A stretch of 41,785 nucleotides of DNA, taken from positions 1-41,785 of the IMG/VR virus record IMGVR_UViG_3300046714_000179; one strand, 5' to 3'. The position numbers and the translations under genes are program-made. Shown piece after piece: positions 8,016 through 16,301 of the stretch (its first letter is position 1; each line of letters opens with the position of its first letter). The notes beneath the pieces were generated by a model that was not told the DNA's origin, did not search any database, and saw only the letters and a list, made by a program, of their open reading frames with translations. Origin of the DNA: a virus.

Positions 8016-8751
8016 TGATCGCCTCCACTATGTTTTGCGCCGTCTTGCGCCCCACCCTCTGCCCGTGGATCGCCGCCCATCGATCTATGTCCGCATTGGC
8101 CATGTCTCTTGGGCTCGAAAAATTCTTCGCAATCTCTATCGCTCTGTCATCCACACCAGGCAGCGCCACGACCCACTTTTCCAGCAACGTTGCTTCGTGG
8201 CGGAATAGCTTCGGCCTATTCCCCTTTTGCTTGATCGTAGGCCCTGGCGCATAGATGACGCGGGTTGAGGTGTGGGATTCATAAGGCTTTTGCCACCACA
8301 AATAGAGGTCAGCGATGGCCGCACAAGTCTCCTCTTCATCGGCCGTCCGGCGCAACCTCAGCCCGGTCAATTCTTCGAGAGAACAGAGGAAGCGATCCAC
8401 CTCGGCATATCTGTGGCCGCCGCGACTGGCCCGCCAATCCCGCTGCAATATCTCGACCATGCCGGTGCCTCGGCCGCGCCGCCAAATCCCCTCGACGACC
8501 AAATAGCAAACGTCATAGGTGTCGATCATCCGTCCTAGCTGTTGCCCTGCCAAGCGCCTGTCCCGCATCGAGTTCAATAGATCCTGGATGCTCTTGCGCT
8601 CGATCCCCAGGGAGAGCACCGCGCCATCCGGACCATAACCGGTGAATTGGAAATCCGAGTCCATCTTGCCACCCAATTCCGCGTCCACACCCAGACCCCT
8701 GAGAGTTTGTAATTGCTCGCGGCTACCGATACGTTCATCTACCAAAATCAA
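8002..8751 (-). CDS. ERCC4-type nuclease with C-terminal helix-hairpin-helix
   Basis: 249 residues from TTG at 8751. That start overlaps the upstream stop as TTGA with GGAG eight bases ahead, and removes an unlikely 28-residue extension. The ERCC4 (XPF/MUS81) nuclease core is ILVDERIGSREQ (first Asp/Glu), then GIERKSIQDLLNSMRDRRL, the V/IERK-x3-DL signature. The C-terminus (VVALPGVDDRAIEIAKNF, then VGRKTAQNIVEA) looks like a helix-hairpin-helix DNA-binding pair. Expected role: cutting branched or flapped DNA in phage replication or recombination. Confidence 0.85.
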   Translation of the reverse strand: MILVDERIGSREQLQTLRGLGVDAELGGKMDSDFQFTGYGPDGAVLSLGIERKSIQDLLNSMRDRRLAGQQLGRMIDTYDVCYLVVEGIWRRGRGTGMVEILQRDWRASRGGHRYAEVDRFLCSLEELTGLRLRRTADEEETCAAIADLYLWWQKPYESHTSTRVIYAPGPTIKQKGNRPKLFRHEATLLEKWVVALPGVDDRAIEIAKNFSSPRDMANADIDRWAAIHGQRVGRKTAQNIVEAISAEV

Positions 8752-8963
8752 GCCTCGCGCTCCATCTCGGCCAGCATATCCCGCGCTGCCAATATCACCA
8801 TCCCGGCATTGACCCTCATCCCCGGTCCAAACCATCGCCTGTGATGCGCCACCCGCACATAGGCCCGCAACACCACCACCTTGCCGTCCCGCCTCAACCC
8901 CCGCAAATACGCCAGCTCATCTTCGGTCGTCCAAACGGCCTCTTGATAGGGCGGCGGGGGCAT
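8748..8963 (-). CDS. hypothetical small basic protein
   Basis: 71 residues from ATG at 8963, with GGAG seven bases ahead; a longer open frame upstream overlaps another gene and is rejected. Sequence features: MPPPPYQEAVWTTEDELAYL, a basic middle (LRAYVRVAHHRRWFGPGM) and an acidic C-terminal helix. No family recognised. It ends in a TTGA overlap with the nuclease gene. Confidence 0.65.
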   Translation of the reverse strand: MPPPPYQEAVWTTEDELAYLRGLRRDGKVVVLRAYVRVAHHRRWFGPGMRVNAGMVILAARDMLAEMEREA

Positions 8964-8976
8964 GGGAGTCTCCGCG

Positions 8977-9192
8977 TCACATGATCGGCGTGCCGGGGTC
9001 ATAGGCTTCAGAGGGGAGATCGCTGGGATCGGGCTCATCAAGATAGATACAGCGCTCGACAGTGATATCGCCAATCTGGCCTCCGCTCCGCAGCTCCAAT
9101 TCAGCCGCTGCTCTAGCCTCCTCCGCACTATTTGCCTCATACTCCCCGCCGATCTCTATCGTGGCCCGCAGGACGATGTCATATTTCTTCAC
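8977..9192 (-). CDS. hypothetical small acidic protein
   Basis: 71 residues from GTG at 9192 (AGGTGG eight bases ahead), overlapping the stop of a 28-residue membrane peptide. It reads MKKYDIVLRATIEIGGEYEA, then an Ala/Glu helix (EEARAAAELELRSG) and an acidic tail. The strand-helix pattern resembles small phage proteins with a DpnD-like or ASCH-type beginning, but I cannot assign it. Confidence 0.65.
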   Translation of the reverse strand: MKKYDIVLRATIEIGGEYEANSAEEARAAAELELRSGGQIGDITVERCIYLDEPDPSDLPSEAYDPGTPIM

Positions 9193-9275
9193 AGGACTAA
9201 CCACCTTTCGATTGCCAACCACAACGCCACAATGACCGCAAACACGACCAAGCAACCACGCACAATTCTCCACAT
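9189..9275 (-). CDS. 28-residue single-span membrane peptide
   Basis: A very short gene: ATG at 9275, GGAGG nine bases ahead, ending in TGA that overlaps the next gene's GTG (GTGA). The product begins MWRIVRGCLVVFAVIVALW and ends AIERWLVL: two positive residues, one hydrophobic helix, a short tail. Good ribosome binding site and exact overlaps argue that it is translated. Function unknown; an N-in membrane peptide inside a replication operon is unexpected. Confidence 0.55.
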   Translation of the reverse strand: MWRIVRGCLVVFAVIVALWLAIERWLVL

Positions 9276-9279
9276 CTCT

Positions 9280-10098
9280 CTATTCCTCCGGCCGCAACTG
9301 GGCCATCAAATTCCCATAGGTGATATTTTCGCCGCTCAAAACTCCGTTGACCCCAGCGAGGCCGACATTGTCTTGAGATTCATAGATATCGAGAGAGAAA
9401 CGGTCAACGTGGGTCTCGTCTCCTTTGATCTTCATCTTCTGATCGAAGTTGAGACGCACGAGGGTAGTGGTGCTATAGCCAACATGCGGCGGCCCATCCG
9501 GCTTAGTAAACCCGGCCCGATCCTCGCCCTTATACGCATCCTTCTCCCAGAATGTGACCAAGAGTGTCTTGTGCGATAGAGCGTCCATCAGATCGGTCCA
9601 GTCCTGCTTCGGCGGACCCCAGACTCTGCTCTTGCCCACGCCTTGCTTGCGGCCAAAATGAGAGAACGATATCCAATCCCAAATCTGCGTCCCGGTCTCG
9701 AAGATAATCGGATTGATCGCGGGGTCTTTGGCCAGCTCTCCAGCCGCATCGACCACTCGGCGAAACACGTCCGTATATATCTTTTGGACCTTGGTATTGT
9801 CGGATTCGCTCTCGCGGTCTAATTTGGCAATCTCAAGAGCTTTATCTTGGGCGATGAAGTCGTCGCGCTGGATGAAAGGCAGGTCGAGGCCAAGCTCACC
9901 GCATACCTCTCGGACGGTCTTTCGAGTCTTGCGGTCGCACACCAGCCAGCCGGGGACTTGCCCTCTCTCGGCAGCATACTCTCCGGCAGTGGCACAGAAT
10001 CTCGTCTTGCCAGTCCCCTCTGCGCCAAACACGCCGATGGCTGGAGCCTCACGGCCGGAGAAGTCTCGCACAAACCCAACCGGAGTCTTATTCGCCAC
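9280..10098 (-). CDS. P-loop ATPase, AAA_24/Sak4-like recombination protein
   Basis: 272 residues from GTG at 10098, chosen because AAGGA lies nine bases ahead; longer ATG starts lack one. Walker A is GAEGTGKTRF near residues 24-33, after an APAIGVFG strand. A probable Walker B is INPIIFETGTQIWDW, with KTLLVTFWEKD as sensor strand. This is the RecA-like single-domain ATPase common in phage recombination modules (Sak4-type annealing helpers). Between PD-(D/E)XK and ERCC4 nucleases it probably assists strand annealing or replication-fork recombination. Confidence 0.75.
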   Translation of the reverse strand: MANKTPVGFVRDFSGREAPAIGVFGAEGTGKTRFCATAGEYAAERGQVPGWLVCDRKTRKTVREVCGELGLDLPFIQRDDFIAQDKALEIAKLDRESESDNTKVQKIYTDVFRRVVDAAGELAKDPAINPIIFETGTQIWDWISFSHFGRKQGVGKSRVWGPPKQDWTDLMDALSHKTLLVTFWEKDAYKGEDRAGFTKPDGPPHVGYSTTTLVRLNFDQKMKIKGDETHVDRFSLDIYESQDNVGLAGVNGVLSGENITYGNLMAQLRPEE

Positions 10099-10261
10099 TG
10101 ATCTCGATCCTTCCATTGAGCGGGACAATGTAATAGAGACCGTCCGCGTCCTTCAATATGGTATTTGTGCAATGCAGCGGAGAACGCACTACATGTGCCG
10201 GACCATATGGGCGACCATCTTCCCAGAAGTGACGCAGGACCACATTATGCCCCGCCCTCAC
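10088..10261 (-). CDS. hypothetical small protein
   Basis: 57 residues from GTG at 10261, overlapping the nuclease gene's stop (GTGA) with GAGG five bases ahead. It is rich in beta-type residues: NVVLRHFWEDGRPYGPAHVV, then a LYYIVPLNGRIEISGE end. The next gene starts inside its last codons. No family recognised. Confidence 0.65.
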   Translation of the reverse strand: MRAGHNVVLRHFWEDGRPYGPAHVVRSPLHCTNTILKDADGLYYIVPLNGRIEISGE

Positions 10262-10854
10262 TCCGCCCTCACTCCCTTTGCCGCTCTCAGCACTACTGCC
10301 CACCATGTCTCGATCTCCTTTTCGCTAAACTCGACCAAGCTACTCGTCGCCTTCGGTTGATAGGGTCTGGAATAGTCTCCACAGACCCATAAAATGTCAT
10401 ATCGGACTCGACTCAGGCCAGCCATCGCGCAATACGCCAGCCCCTGCTTCAAATAGAGCCAACACCCAGCCACACTCTGGACCTTTTTTGTGGTCCTCTT
10501 GCATTCCCATATTTCCAGCGGATCGTTGGTTATGAGGCCGTCGTGGGTGCCGAATATCCCATCCCGCTCCAACTCCCCGGGCTGCCACAGTAATTCTGAG
10601 TCAGAATAGTGGCTGGCGCGGAACTCCTCCCACCCCACCCCCAGGGCCATCATCAGCGGATAGGTATCTTCGGACATTCGCTCGAACGGACTGTCGATGT
10701 CATCATCGATCTTACCCGCCGCCACTGCGAGCGCCTTGTTGATGGCTTGGACATGGACCCCAGGATTGCGCTCTCTCTCTTCAATCATCCTCGGCGACCG
10801 ATTGGCCATCAGTTGTGGAGTGATGACAATCGGCTTTTCATAAATTATTTTCAA
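10258..10854 (-). CDS. PD-(D/E)XK nuclease (Cas4/YqaJ-like exonuclease)
   Basis: 198 residues. The core is DGIFGTHDGLITNDPLEIWE then CKRT: Asp 105 and Glu 117-x-Lys 119 form the PD-(D/E)XK site. A downstream helix WLYLKQGLAYCAMAG matches the Q-x-x-x-Y helix of Cas4/RecB-type nucleases. The apparent start is TTG at 10854 with a weak ribosome site; an internal ATG at 10809 is an alternative. Beside the ATPase and putative ssDNA-binding protein it likely resects dsDNA ends for recombination. A copy of TTCTGASTCAGAAT lies inside at 10594-10607. Confidence 0.8.
   Translation of the reverse strand: MKIIYEKPIVITPQLMANRSPRMIEERERNPGVHVQAINKALAVAAGKIDDDIDSPFERMSEDTYPLMMALGVGWEEFRASHYSDSELLWQPGELERDGIFGTHDGLITNDPLEIWECKRTTKKVQSVAGCWLYLKQGLAYCAMAGLSRVRYDILWVCGDYSRPYQPKATSSLVEFSEKEIETWWAVVLRAAKGVRAE
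10594..10607. repeat. palindrome TTCTGASTCAGAAT, copy 2
   Basis: TTCTGAGTCAGAAT inside the PD-(D/E)XK nuclease gene, encoding SDSE on the minus strand. Confidence 0.9.
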
Positions 10855-10924
10855 GGTTTATGCCCCGATTCTTGCGTGGCTCGGGGCCAGCCACCGGAAC
10901 CATCGGCCTAGGCCGTGTGCAAGA

Positions 10925-11842
10925 CTACTCCAAATCGGGGAACGTCGTCACCCCTTCGTCGTACACAGCGCCGATCTCACTGAGCGCCTCGGTCAGCCAC
11001 TCGTCGTTCTTGACGAGCTTCTGACACTCGGCCAGCTGCTTCGGATTCTGTTTGCTCTTGGCGTATTCATTGGTGAAAAACCCAACGAGCGCGGCCTTGG
11101 TCTTGACCTTGTTCTTCTCCCCGGCTTTGAGCTTGGCGACGAGGGCCAGGACATTCTTGGCGATCTCATCGGGATCGGTGGCCTTGGGCGCTGCCGCCGT
11201 GCCGTTGCTGTCCGCGCTATCGGCTGACTTGCTCTTCTTGCCTCCGCTCGACAGATAGTTTGGATTGAGCCACTTCGACACCACTTTATACGTGATGTCC
11301 ACATTCTCCCCGGTCTGTGCATCTTTGAACGGCTTCGTATTCAGCCGCAGCGCATACTTCTCATTGGCCTCTTTGGGCGTGATGGTATCCAGCCGGAACT
11401 TCAGCCCCACTAAATCCGGCGCATAGCACCGATCCAGCGTGGGCTTGGGAAAGCCTGCCTTCGCCAGCGTCTCCATGAACACCAGCGCCCCGGAAGACTT
11501 ATTGAAACTCTCTTCGCCCGAACAATAGATCGAATTGCCTTCCGTGTCCGCGCTGTCGCCCAGGTCACCCGGATCGGCATCTTCCGGCCCTGTGGCCTCG
11601 CCTGGATGAAACGCCTCCAGCGACTTCTGGCCGAAGGACAGCATGATCTCGACCGGATCAGCGCCTCGCACCGCATCGCCATCTTTGTCTAAAACTGCCG
11701 TCTCCAGGACCATGTATAGCTGGTTGGGCCGGTAGTCGGTCTTGACGGCCGCGAACTTCGCAGCACTCACTTCATAATTCCCGGCTTCTACGCCGCCGCC
11801 ACCTTGCTTGGCGCGATCCGGGTTAAGGCTTGGTTTTGCCAT
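10925..11842 (-). CDS. putative ssDNA-binding or recombination protein
   Basis: 305 residues. The N-terminal domain (about 1-190) is beta-rich and begins MAKPSLNPDRAKQGG, with NYEVSAAKFAAVKTDYRPNQ and a conserved-looking LVGLKFRLD segment. A Lys/Ser/Ala linker (SSGGKKSKSADSADS) joins a helical C-terminal domain ending in an acidic tail. This shape, a beta domain with acidic tail next to nuclease and ATPase genes, fits phage single-strand DNA-binding proteins, but I see no diagnostic motif. It has its own promoter (11938-11966). Confidence 0.55.
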   Translation of the reverse strand: MAKPSLNPDRAKQGGGGVEAGNYEVSAAKFAAVKTDYRPNQLYMVLETAVLDKDGDAVRGADPVEIMLSFGQKSLEAFHPGEATGPEDADPGDLGDSADTEGNSIYCSGEESFNKSSGALVFMETLAKAGFPKPTLDRCYAPDLVGLKFRLDTITPKEANEKYALRLNTKPFKDAQTGENVDITYKVVSKWLNPNYLSSGGKKSKSADSADSNGTAAAPKATDPDEIAKNVLALVAKLKAGEKNKVKTKAALVGFFTNEYAKSKQNPKQLAECQKLVKNDEWLTEALSEIGAVYDEGVTTFPDLE

Positions 11843-11937
11843 TGAAATCTCCTACTGCTCCTTTGATTGAATGTTTATTTGTCCGGGGGGAGCATCGAGA
11901 CTCTCCAGGGACCAACGCATCATAGCACCGATGTTTG

Positions 11938-11966
11938 AGTGTAGATAGTTTCTAGGTGAAATGCAA
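11938..11966 (-). promoter_or_regulatory. sigma70-like promoter with operator in spacer (P2)
   Basis: On the minus strand TTGCAT (11966-11961), a 17-base spacer that begins with TTCACCTAGAA (11960-11950), and TACACT (11943-11938). The spacer 11-mer is an exact copy of the repeated TTCTAGGTGAA in reverse orientation. Transcription would begin about 90 bases before the candidate ssDNA-binding gene. Confidence 0.7.
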
Positions 11967-11974
11967 GAACTATT

Positions 11975-13534
11975 TTAGGTTATCTTTGGCAACGCGGGAG
12001 GCAGTGTCTCTTCCTTGCGAATCCGATACCATTTCGGCATGTGTTCGGCGGCGCGGTTCTTAAACCACGTCAGTGAATCGTCGATGATGATGGTCTCGCC
12101 TCGATCTGTCGCACTCCTGACCACCCTGCCACACGCCTGCACCAGCTCCTGCGCGGCCAGATAATCCGCATAGCCCCTGTCTCGCTCGACCCTGGCCTGC
12201 ATGACTTTCGACCTAGTATCGGGGAGGGGGAGTTTGGCTATGATCTGATACTCCGCATGAGTACCGGCGAAGTCCCATCCCGTAGAGAAAGATGGCGACA
12301 CCAGGACCGAATTAGAATGCTTGCTCTTGACATGCTGCTCGAAGGCTTGCCGCGCCGTTTGAGTATCAGGATCGGCGGCTCCATTCAAGATGATTGGATA
12401 GCTGAGAGCCAGAGTGGAGGATGCAATCTCTTTAGCGCGCGCGTAAGACACAGTGTGGATCAACCCACGCCGGTCATCGCGTTTCTCCACGATCTCTCCA
12501 ATCCGGCACATCCACCGCTCTCTATCCTCGTTGCTCATTCGATGATTCAGCCGGACTGTCGGCACCCATATCACTGGCCCATTCGCCGCTGGAAACTGCC
12601 TGCCCCACTCGCGGAAGTCACAGTCAGCCCGCGCAATGCCCAACAAATTCAATGTCTTGGGCCTGAGAGTGGCCGACATCAAGATCACCCTGGGCACCCA
12701 GCGAAACAGTTTCTCCCTATATTTCCCAGGCCAAATACACTCAAACCTCCACACCCGGCCCTCGTCGTGGCCATCCTCCCGACTACACACCCAGTTGTCA
12801 TCTAGTTTGGCCAATCGCTCGCTGCGATCAACGAAACTCTCAGCTTTCCTGAGATCGCGCGCTAGTCTGTCTCGCGCCCCGCCCGACCTGGGAGGCGTGG
12901 TGAGTTTGAGGGTGGCATAGCGAGATCGGGCTCCACTCCAAATCCTATCTGCCCTCTCGACCCACCCATCTAGGTCTTCACCAGGCGGAGGAGCCATCCT
13001 GATCCCCGCATCTCGACACTCGCGCTCAGAGATAGTGAAGTCTAGCGCTCTACTGAGCCATTGGTCGGCCAGCCCAGCTTCATCGCAGATCAGCGTGTCC
13101 GGTGGCCGCATCCCCTGGCCCTTCTCATGGCACGCCAGATAATAAGCGTAGGATGTGACCACGATCTCAGCCTCGTTCTGTCGTTTGAACGCGCCCAGAT
13201 AGGGACATCCCACTTTGTCCCCGCAGCCCATGCGGCCGCCATCTTCACATGTCCCGCTTTCCCAACAAGGGAAGTTGCTCCGGCCACGAATATCCACAAT
13301 GTCTGGATAGGCGGCGTACTGATCCTGTAGCCCTAGAGTTCCGGTCAGGATGATCGTCCTACCGCCCAATAGTTTGGCAATGGCATAGGCAATGCCACTC
13401 TTGCCCACCCCCGGAGGCGCACCGATCCCAACGAACCTCTTCTCGGTCGTCAGACAGTGCTCAATAGCTTCTTCCTGCGCTGGCCTAAACTCTTCAAACC
13501 ACTCAGGAAAGCCTAACTCTTGGGGGGACCACAC
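11975..13534 (-). CDS. superfamily 2 helicase, XPD/DinG-like with Fe-S cysteines
   Basis: 519 residues, GTG start. Motif I GAPPGVGKSG is near residue 40. Between it and motif II lie Cys residues in FPCWESGTCEDGG, MGCGDKVGC and PYLGAF, the position of the 4Fe-4S domain of XPD and DinG. Motif II is CDEAG where DEAH is usual. C-terminal half: VILMSATL (III), SFSTGWDF, and ELVQACGRVVRS (VI, near 475). It unwinds DNA 5' to 3' in characterised relatives. It follows the ParB-like gene by eight bases and probably supports replication or recombination-dependent repair. Confidence 0.88.
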   Translation of the reverse strand: MWSPQELGFPEWFEEFRPAQEEAIEHCLTTEKRFVGIGAPPGVGKSGIAYAIAKLLGGRTIILTGTLGLQDQYAAYPDIVDIRGRSNFPCWESGTCEDGGRMGCGDKVGCPYLGAFKRQNEAEIVVTSYAYYLACHEKGQGMRPPDTLICDEAGLADQWLSRALDFTISERECRDAGIRMAPPPGEDLDGWVERADRIWSGARSRYATLKLTTPPRSGGARDRLARDLRKAESFVDRSERLAKLDDNWVCSREDGHDEGRVWRFECIWPGKYREKLFRWVPRVILMSATLRPKTLNLLGIARADCDFREWGRQFPAANGPVIWVPTVRLNHRMSNEDRERWMCRIGEIVEKRDDRRGLIHTVSYARAKEIASSTLALSYPIILNGAADPDTQTARQAFEQHVKSKHSNSVLVSPSFSTGWDFAGTHAEYQIIAKLPLPDTRSKVMQARVERDRGYADYLAAQELVQACGRVVRSATDRGETIIIDDSLTWFKNRAAEHMPKWYRIRKEETLPPALPKIT

Positions 13535-13542
13535 GTCCTAGT

Positions 13543-14544
13543 CTATTTCTTTTTCTTGGCCGACACCTTGGCCGGTTTGGCCTTCGGAGCAGGGGATTTC
13601 TTCGCTGTGTCCGCCAGGGCATCGAACTTCTCGCGCAATGTACGATCGGTCCCCTCGCCGCCCATCCACTTCACCATATATTCGGCAAAAGCAACGGCCT
13701 TCGGACCATAGGCAGCGGGGCTAATTAGCTCGAAGAAGGCCACGATCTCACTCTTGGGCCGAGGACTCGGACTCACCCCTGTCTCCCGCTTGGCCTGCTC
13801 CACATGCTTCGCCTTGACCTTGGGGATATTCGGCTTGTGTTTCCCTGTCTTGAACTCCGGCACTTTGGGATTCGGATTGTGCGCGCGCTTGGCTTTGGCC
13901 TTCTTCTCCGCCGCGTCATCGTCCTCTTTGGCGATCTCCTTGGCCCTCACACTCACCGACTCCAGATGCTCCGGCTTGACGGCCATCAGTTTGAGAGCCG
14001 CGTCGGCAGAACTGACCTCGCCACTCTCAATCATCACCTTCACCGGCCCCTCGACCGCGAGGATCTTCTTGAACTCGGAGACCCTGGACTCGCCAATGCC
14101 TAGATATTCCGCGATCTTTTTGCCTGCTCCTTTGCCCTTCCACCCTTGGCGATCCCCAACTTCCTGGATAATATGGCCCATATCGAGGATCGAGTTCTGC
14201 GTCCGATGCAGATTTGCCACGACCGCTTTCTTGAACAAGTCATCGTTTGGATCGACGACCGAACACCATACCGTCCGCACCTGGTCCGGCATGTCCTCGT
14301 TGAGTTTGGCGATGGCTTCGACTCTGCATCCGCCATCCACATACTCATACGTGGTCACCCCATCATCCTCCAGCTTGATGATGAGCACCGGGTATTCCTG
14401 TCCATTCGAGACAATGCTGGCCGCCATCTGCGCCACACGCAGCGCGCGATCTTCCGGCTTCTCGGCCGGTCGGGCCTTTTCATTGGCTTCATTCGCCGTC
14501 AACTGCTCGGGGGCAAGATAGAGGTTTTGATTTTTCTGTTCCAT
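13543..14544 (-). CDS. ParB-like N-terminal domain protein with HTH
   Basis: 333 residues from ATG at 14544; a GTG at 14679 gives a 45-residue extension that cannot be excluded. The ParB/Srx-type domain covers about 25-130 (EYPVLIIKLEDDG, then VDGGCRVEAIAKLNED, equivalent to the GERR box, and NLHRTQNSILDMG). A helix-turn-helix follows (GKKIAEYLGIGESRVSEFKK). The tail is Lys/Pro/Ala-rich and ends KVSAKKKK. No ParA is seen in the window. It may be a regulator, nuclease or DNA-partition protein; the dispersed palindrome described in the findings is a possible target. First gene behind an operator-bearing promoter. Confidence 0.8.
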   Translation of the reverse strand: MEQKNQNLYLAPEQLTANEANEKARPAEKPEDRALRVAQMAASIVSNGQEYPVLIIKLEDDGVTTYEYVDGGCRVEAIAKLNEDMPDQVRTVWCSVVDPNDDLFKKAVVANLHRTQNSILDMGHIIQEVGDRQGWKGKGAGKKIAEYLGIGESRVSEFKKILAVEGPVKVMIESGEVSSADAALKLMAVKPEHLESVSVRAKEIAKEDDDAAEKKAKAKRAHNPNPKVPEFKTGKHKPNIPKVKAKHVEQAKRETGVSPSPRPKSEIVAFFELISPAAYGPKAVAFAEYMVKWMGGEGTDRTLREKFDALADTAKKSPAPKAKPAKVSAKKKK

Positions 14545-14894
14545 GGGTAGAAGGTCTCCGTGTTTAAGCAGCCATCCTAAGAATTTGTGTGTGGAACGTG
14601 ACTTGGTTGCAACCTTTTGTCTCCTTCGTCCTAAACAGTCCGGTTGCAAATCTAACGGGTCGTAAATCTCGTATACCACACGCTCCTAGATTTTGACTAT
14701 AAGCCCTTCTAGGTGAAAGTGTCAACAGAAAAGTGACCTTGACCTACCCTCACCAATCTGCAATCCTCTCTGAGTACAATAAACATGTGGCTGGTCGCTC
14801 CAGTCGCAGAGTTGGGGCTTGGTGAGGGTAGTAATCTTTCTCCCACCACCCCCCAGGCCCAACTCACCTGACGGTTAGGGAGAAAGAAGGAGCA
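14545..14894 (+). other. divergent control region with inverted repeats, possible origin
   Basis: 350 bases without a clear gene between leftward ParB-like and rightward VirE-like genes. It holds promoter P3 and an exact 13-base inverted repeat (CTACCCTCACCAA at 14744-14756, TTGGTGAGGGTAG at 14819-14831). A second pair, GAGTTGGGGCT (14809-14819) and AGGCCCAACTC (14855-14865), forms an imperfect hairpin with GGTGAGGG pairing to CTCCCACC inside. A TACAAT hexamer lies at 14775-14780 without a good -35. Placement beside the helicase gene makes a replication origin or a structured 5' leader plausible. This is inference. Confidence 0.5.
14696..14725 (-). promoter_or_regulatory. sigma70-like promoter with operator in spacer (P3)
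   Basis: Minus strand: consensus TTGACA (14725-14720), 18 bases, TATAGT (14701-14696). The spacer contains TTCACCTAGAA (14717-14707), an exact copy of the repeated 11-mer. AGGAG follows further downstream. It drives the ParB-like gene and helicase, and probably the whole leftward replication block. Confidence 0.75.
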
Positions 14895-16112
14895 ATGGCT
14901 TCTGCGATAAGCATTAAAACTGCGGACTGGCGCGAACGGCTCAAAGAATACGGCAAACCACCCCGGCCCAAACCCAACTTAGACAATTGCCTCGTCGCCC
15001 TCGAACACTGCCCGTCCTGGAGCGATGTCCTGGTCTATAATGAGTTTGCCCACGAAATATCTATTGCGTGCCCTCCGCCCTGGGGGGGACAAGGGAATCG
15101 CCCCTGGTCAGACAACGACGACCGCCTAGCCACGCGCTGGTTCCAGCAACAGGACATACAGATCAATGTATCAACCGCAATAGATGCCATCAAAACCCGT
15201 TCCCACGCCTGCACCATCAACCCGCTCCTCGATTTCCTCAACAACCTCGAATGGGATCGCACCATGCGTGTGGATACCTGGCTCCGCGACTACATGGGCG
15301 TAATCTTTAACGACTATTCCTGTGCAGTTGGGCGCAAGTGGCTCATCTCCGCTGTCGCTCGCGCGTTCCAACCTGGCTGCAAGGCCGACCACTGTCTCAT
15401 CCTCGAAGGCGAGCAAGGCATCGGTAAATCCACCGCGTTGCGTGAGCTGGCCGGTCCTGAATTATTCACAGATTACGTGTCCGAAAACCTTGGCAGCAAA
15501 GAGGCTTCCATCCTGTGCATGGGCACGTGGATTGTCGAGTTTTCCGAACTGGAGGCCCTCATCGGCAAACACGCCAAGATGGAGACAATCAAAGCCTTCA
15601 TCTCGCGCACCGAGGATCGCTACCGTCCTCACTATGCCCGTCACCCGATCCGCGTGGACCGCCAGTGTATCTTCGCCGCGACCACCAATAAAGAAATCTA
15701 TCTCTTGGACGATAGCGGCAATCGCCGTTTTTGGCCTGTTAAGTGTAAACAGATAGATACCTGGGGCATCTCACGTGACCGCGAGCAGATATGGGCCGAA
15801 GCGGTCTATCTCTATCTCGATGGGCAGAAATGGCACCTCGACGCGCGCGAGGAGGAACTAGCCCGCCGTGAGCAGGCCAATCGTTACGACTATGATCCTT
15901 GGCAGGATGACATCGAACGCTGGATCGCAGGCAAGCTCGATGTCGCGGTAGGTGAGATCCTCGAATCCGCACTCCATAAGGACAACCAGACCTGGGTTCG
16001 CGCCGATCAGATGCGTGTAGCCAAGTGCCTTGCCCATATCGGATGGAAGCAATACCGTGTTGGACACGGTGGAGCACGCCGGTACAGGCCACCCCAAACC
16101 ACCCCCAAATAG
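14895..16112 (+). CDS. VirE-family phage replicative helicase
   Basis: 405 residues with AGGAG before the ATG. The VirE-type P-loop domain shows Walker A LEGEQGIGKST (170-180), Walker B WIVEFSELEAL (212-222), and AATTNKEIYLLDD then SGNRRFWPV (261-282), the signature of this superfamily 3-like helicase. The N-terminal 120 residues contain TINPLLDFLNNLEWD but no primase site, so the protein is a helicase without an attached primase. Likely role: loading or unwinding at the phage origin. It is transcribed away from the ParB/helicase block. Confidence 0.88.
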   Translation: MASAISIKTADWRERLKEYGKPPRPKPNLDNCLVALEHCPSWSDVLVYNEFAHEISIACPPPWGGQGNRPWSDNDDRLATRWFQQQDIQINVSTAIDAIKTRSHACTINPLLDFLNNLEWDRTMRVDTWLRDYMGVIFNDYSCAVGRKWLISAVARAFQPGCKADHCLILEGEQGIGKSTALRELAGPELFTDYVSENLGSKEASILCMGTWIVEFSELEALIGKHAKMETIKAFISRTEDRYRPHYARHPIRVDRQCIFAATTNKEIYLLDDSGNRRFWPVKCKQIDTWGISRDREQIWAEAVYLYLDGQKWHLDAREEELARREQANRYDYDPWQDDIERWIAGKLDVAVGEILESALHKDNQTWVRADQMRVAKCLAHIGWKQYRVGHGGARRYRPPQTTPK

Positions 16113-16301
16113 TGCTGACAACCACATCTGGTTACGAGGTTGGCAGCAGCTGACGACGCTGACAAACTTCTGACAACCTCGCGCCATCGTAAGTTGTTGC
16201 AACCATATACTGCTGACACTGCTGACAACCTTTTCTTATAAAAAGAAATAACAGATACCAATATAGGCGAACGTATAGCGTATATACGTTCTATAGAAAG
16301 T
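16113..16301 (+). repeat. CTGACAAC repeats and inverted repeat: candidate attP or origin
   Basis: The gap between the converging VirE and integrase genes. CTGACAAC-type octamers occur at 16115, 16150 (variant CTGACGAC), 16159 (CTGACAAA), 16170, 16213 (CTGACACT) and 16222, several 9-11 bases apart, with an inverted copy GTTGTCAG at 16315 inside the integrase end. An inverted repeat, GAACGTATA (16269-16277), five bases, TATACGTTC (16283-16291), lies beside the integrase stop. Arm-type sites plus a core of this form are expected at a tyrosine-integrase attP; iterons are the alternative. TTTCTT and AAGAAA around 16231-16247 could form a weak terminator. Confidence 0.5.

Noticed and set aside
8752-8835. 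Extended N-terminus of the ERCC4-type nuclease
   Set aside because: It overlaps the upstream gene by 84 bases, whereas TTG at 8751 gives a TTGA overlap with a good ribosome site and starts at the domain.
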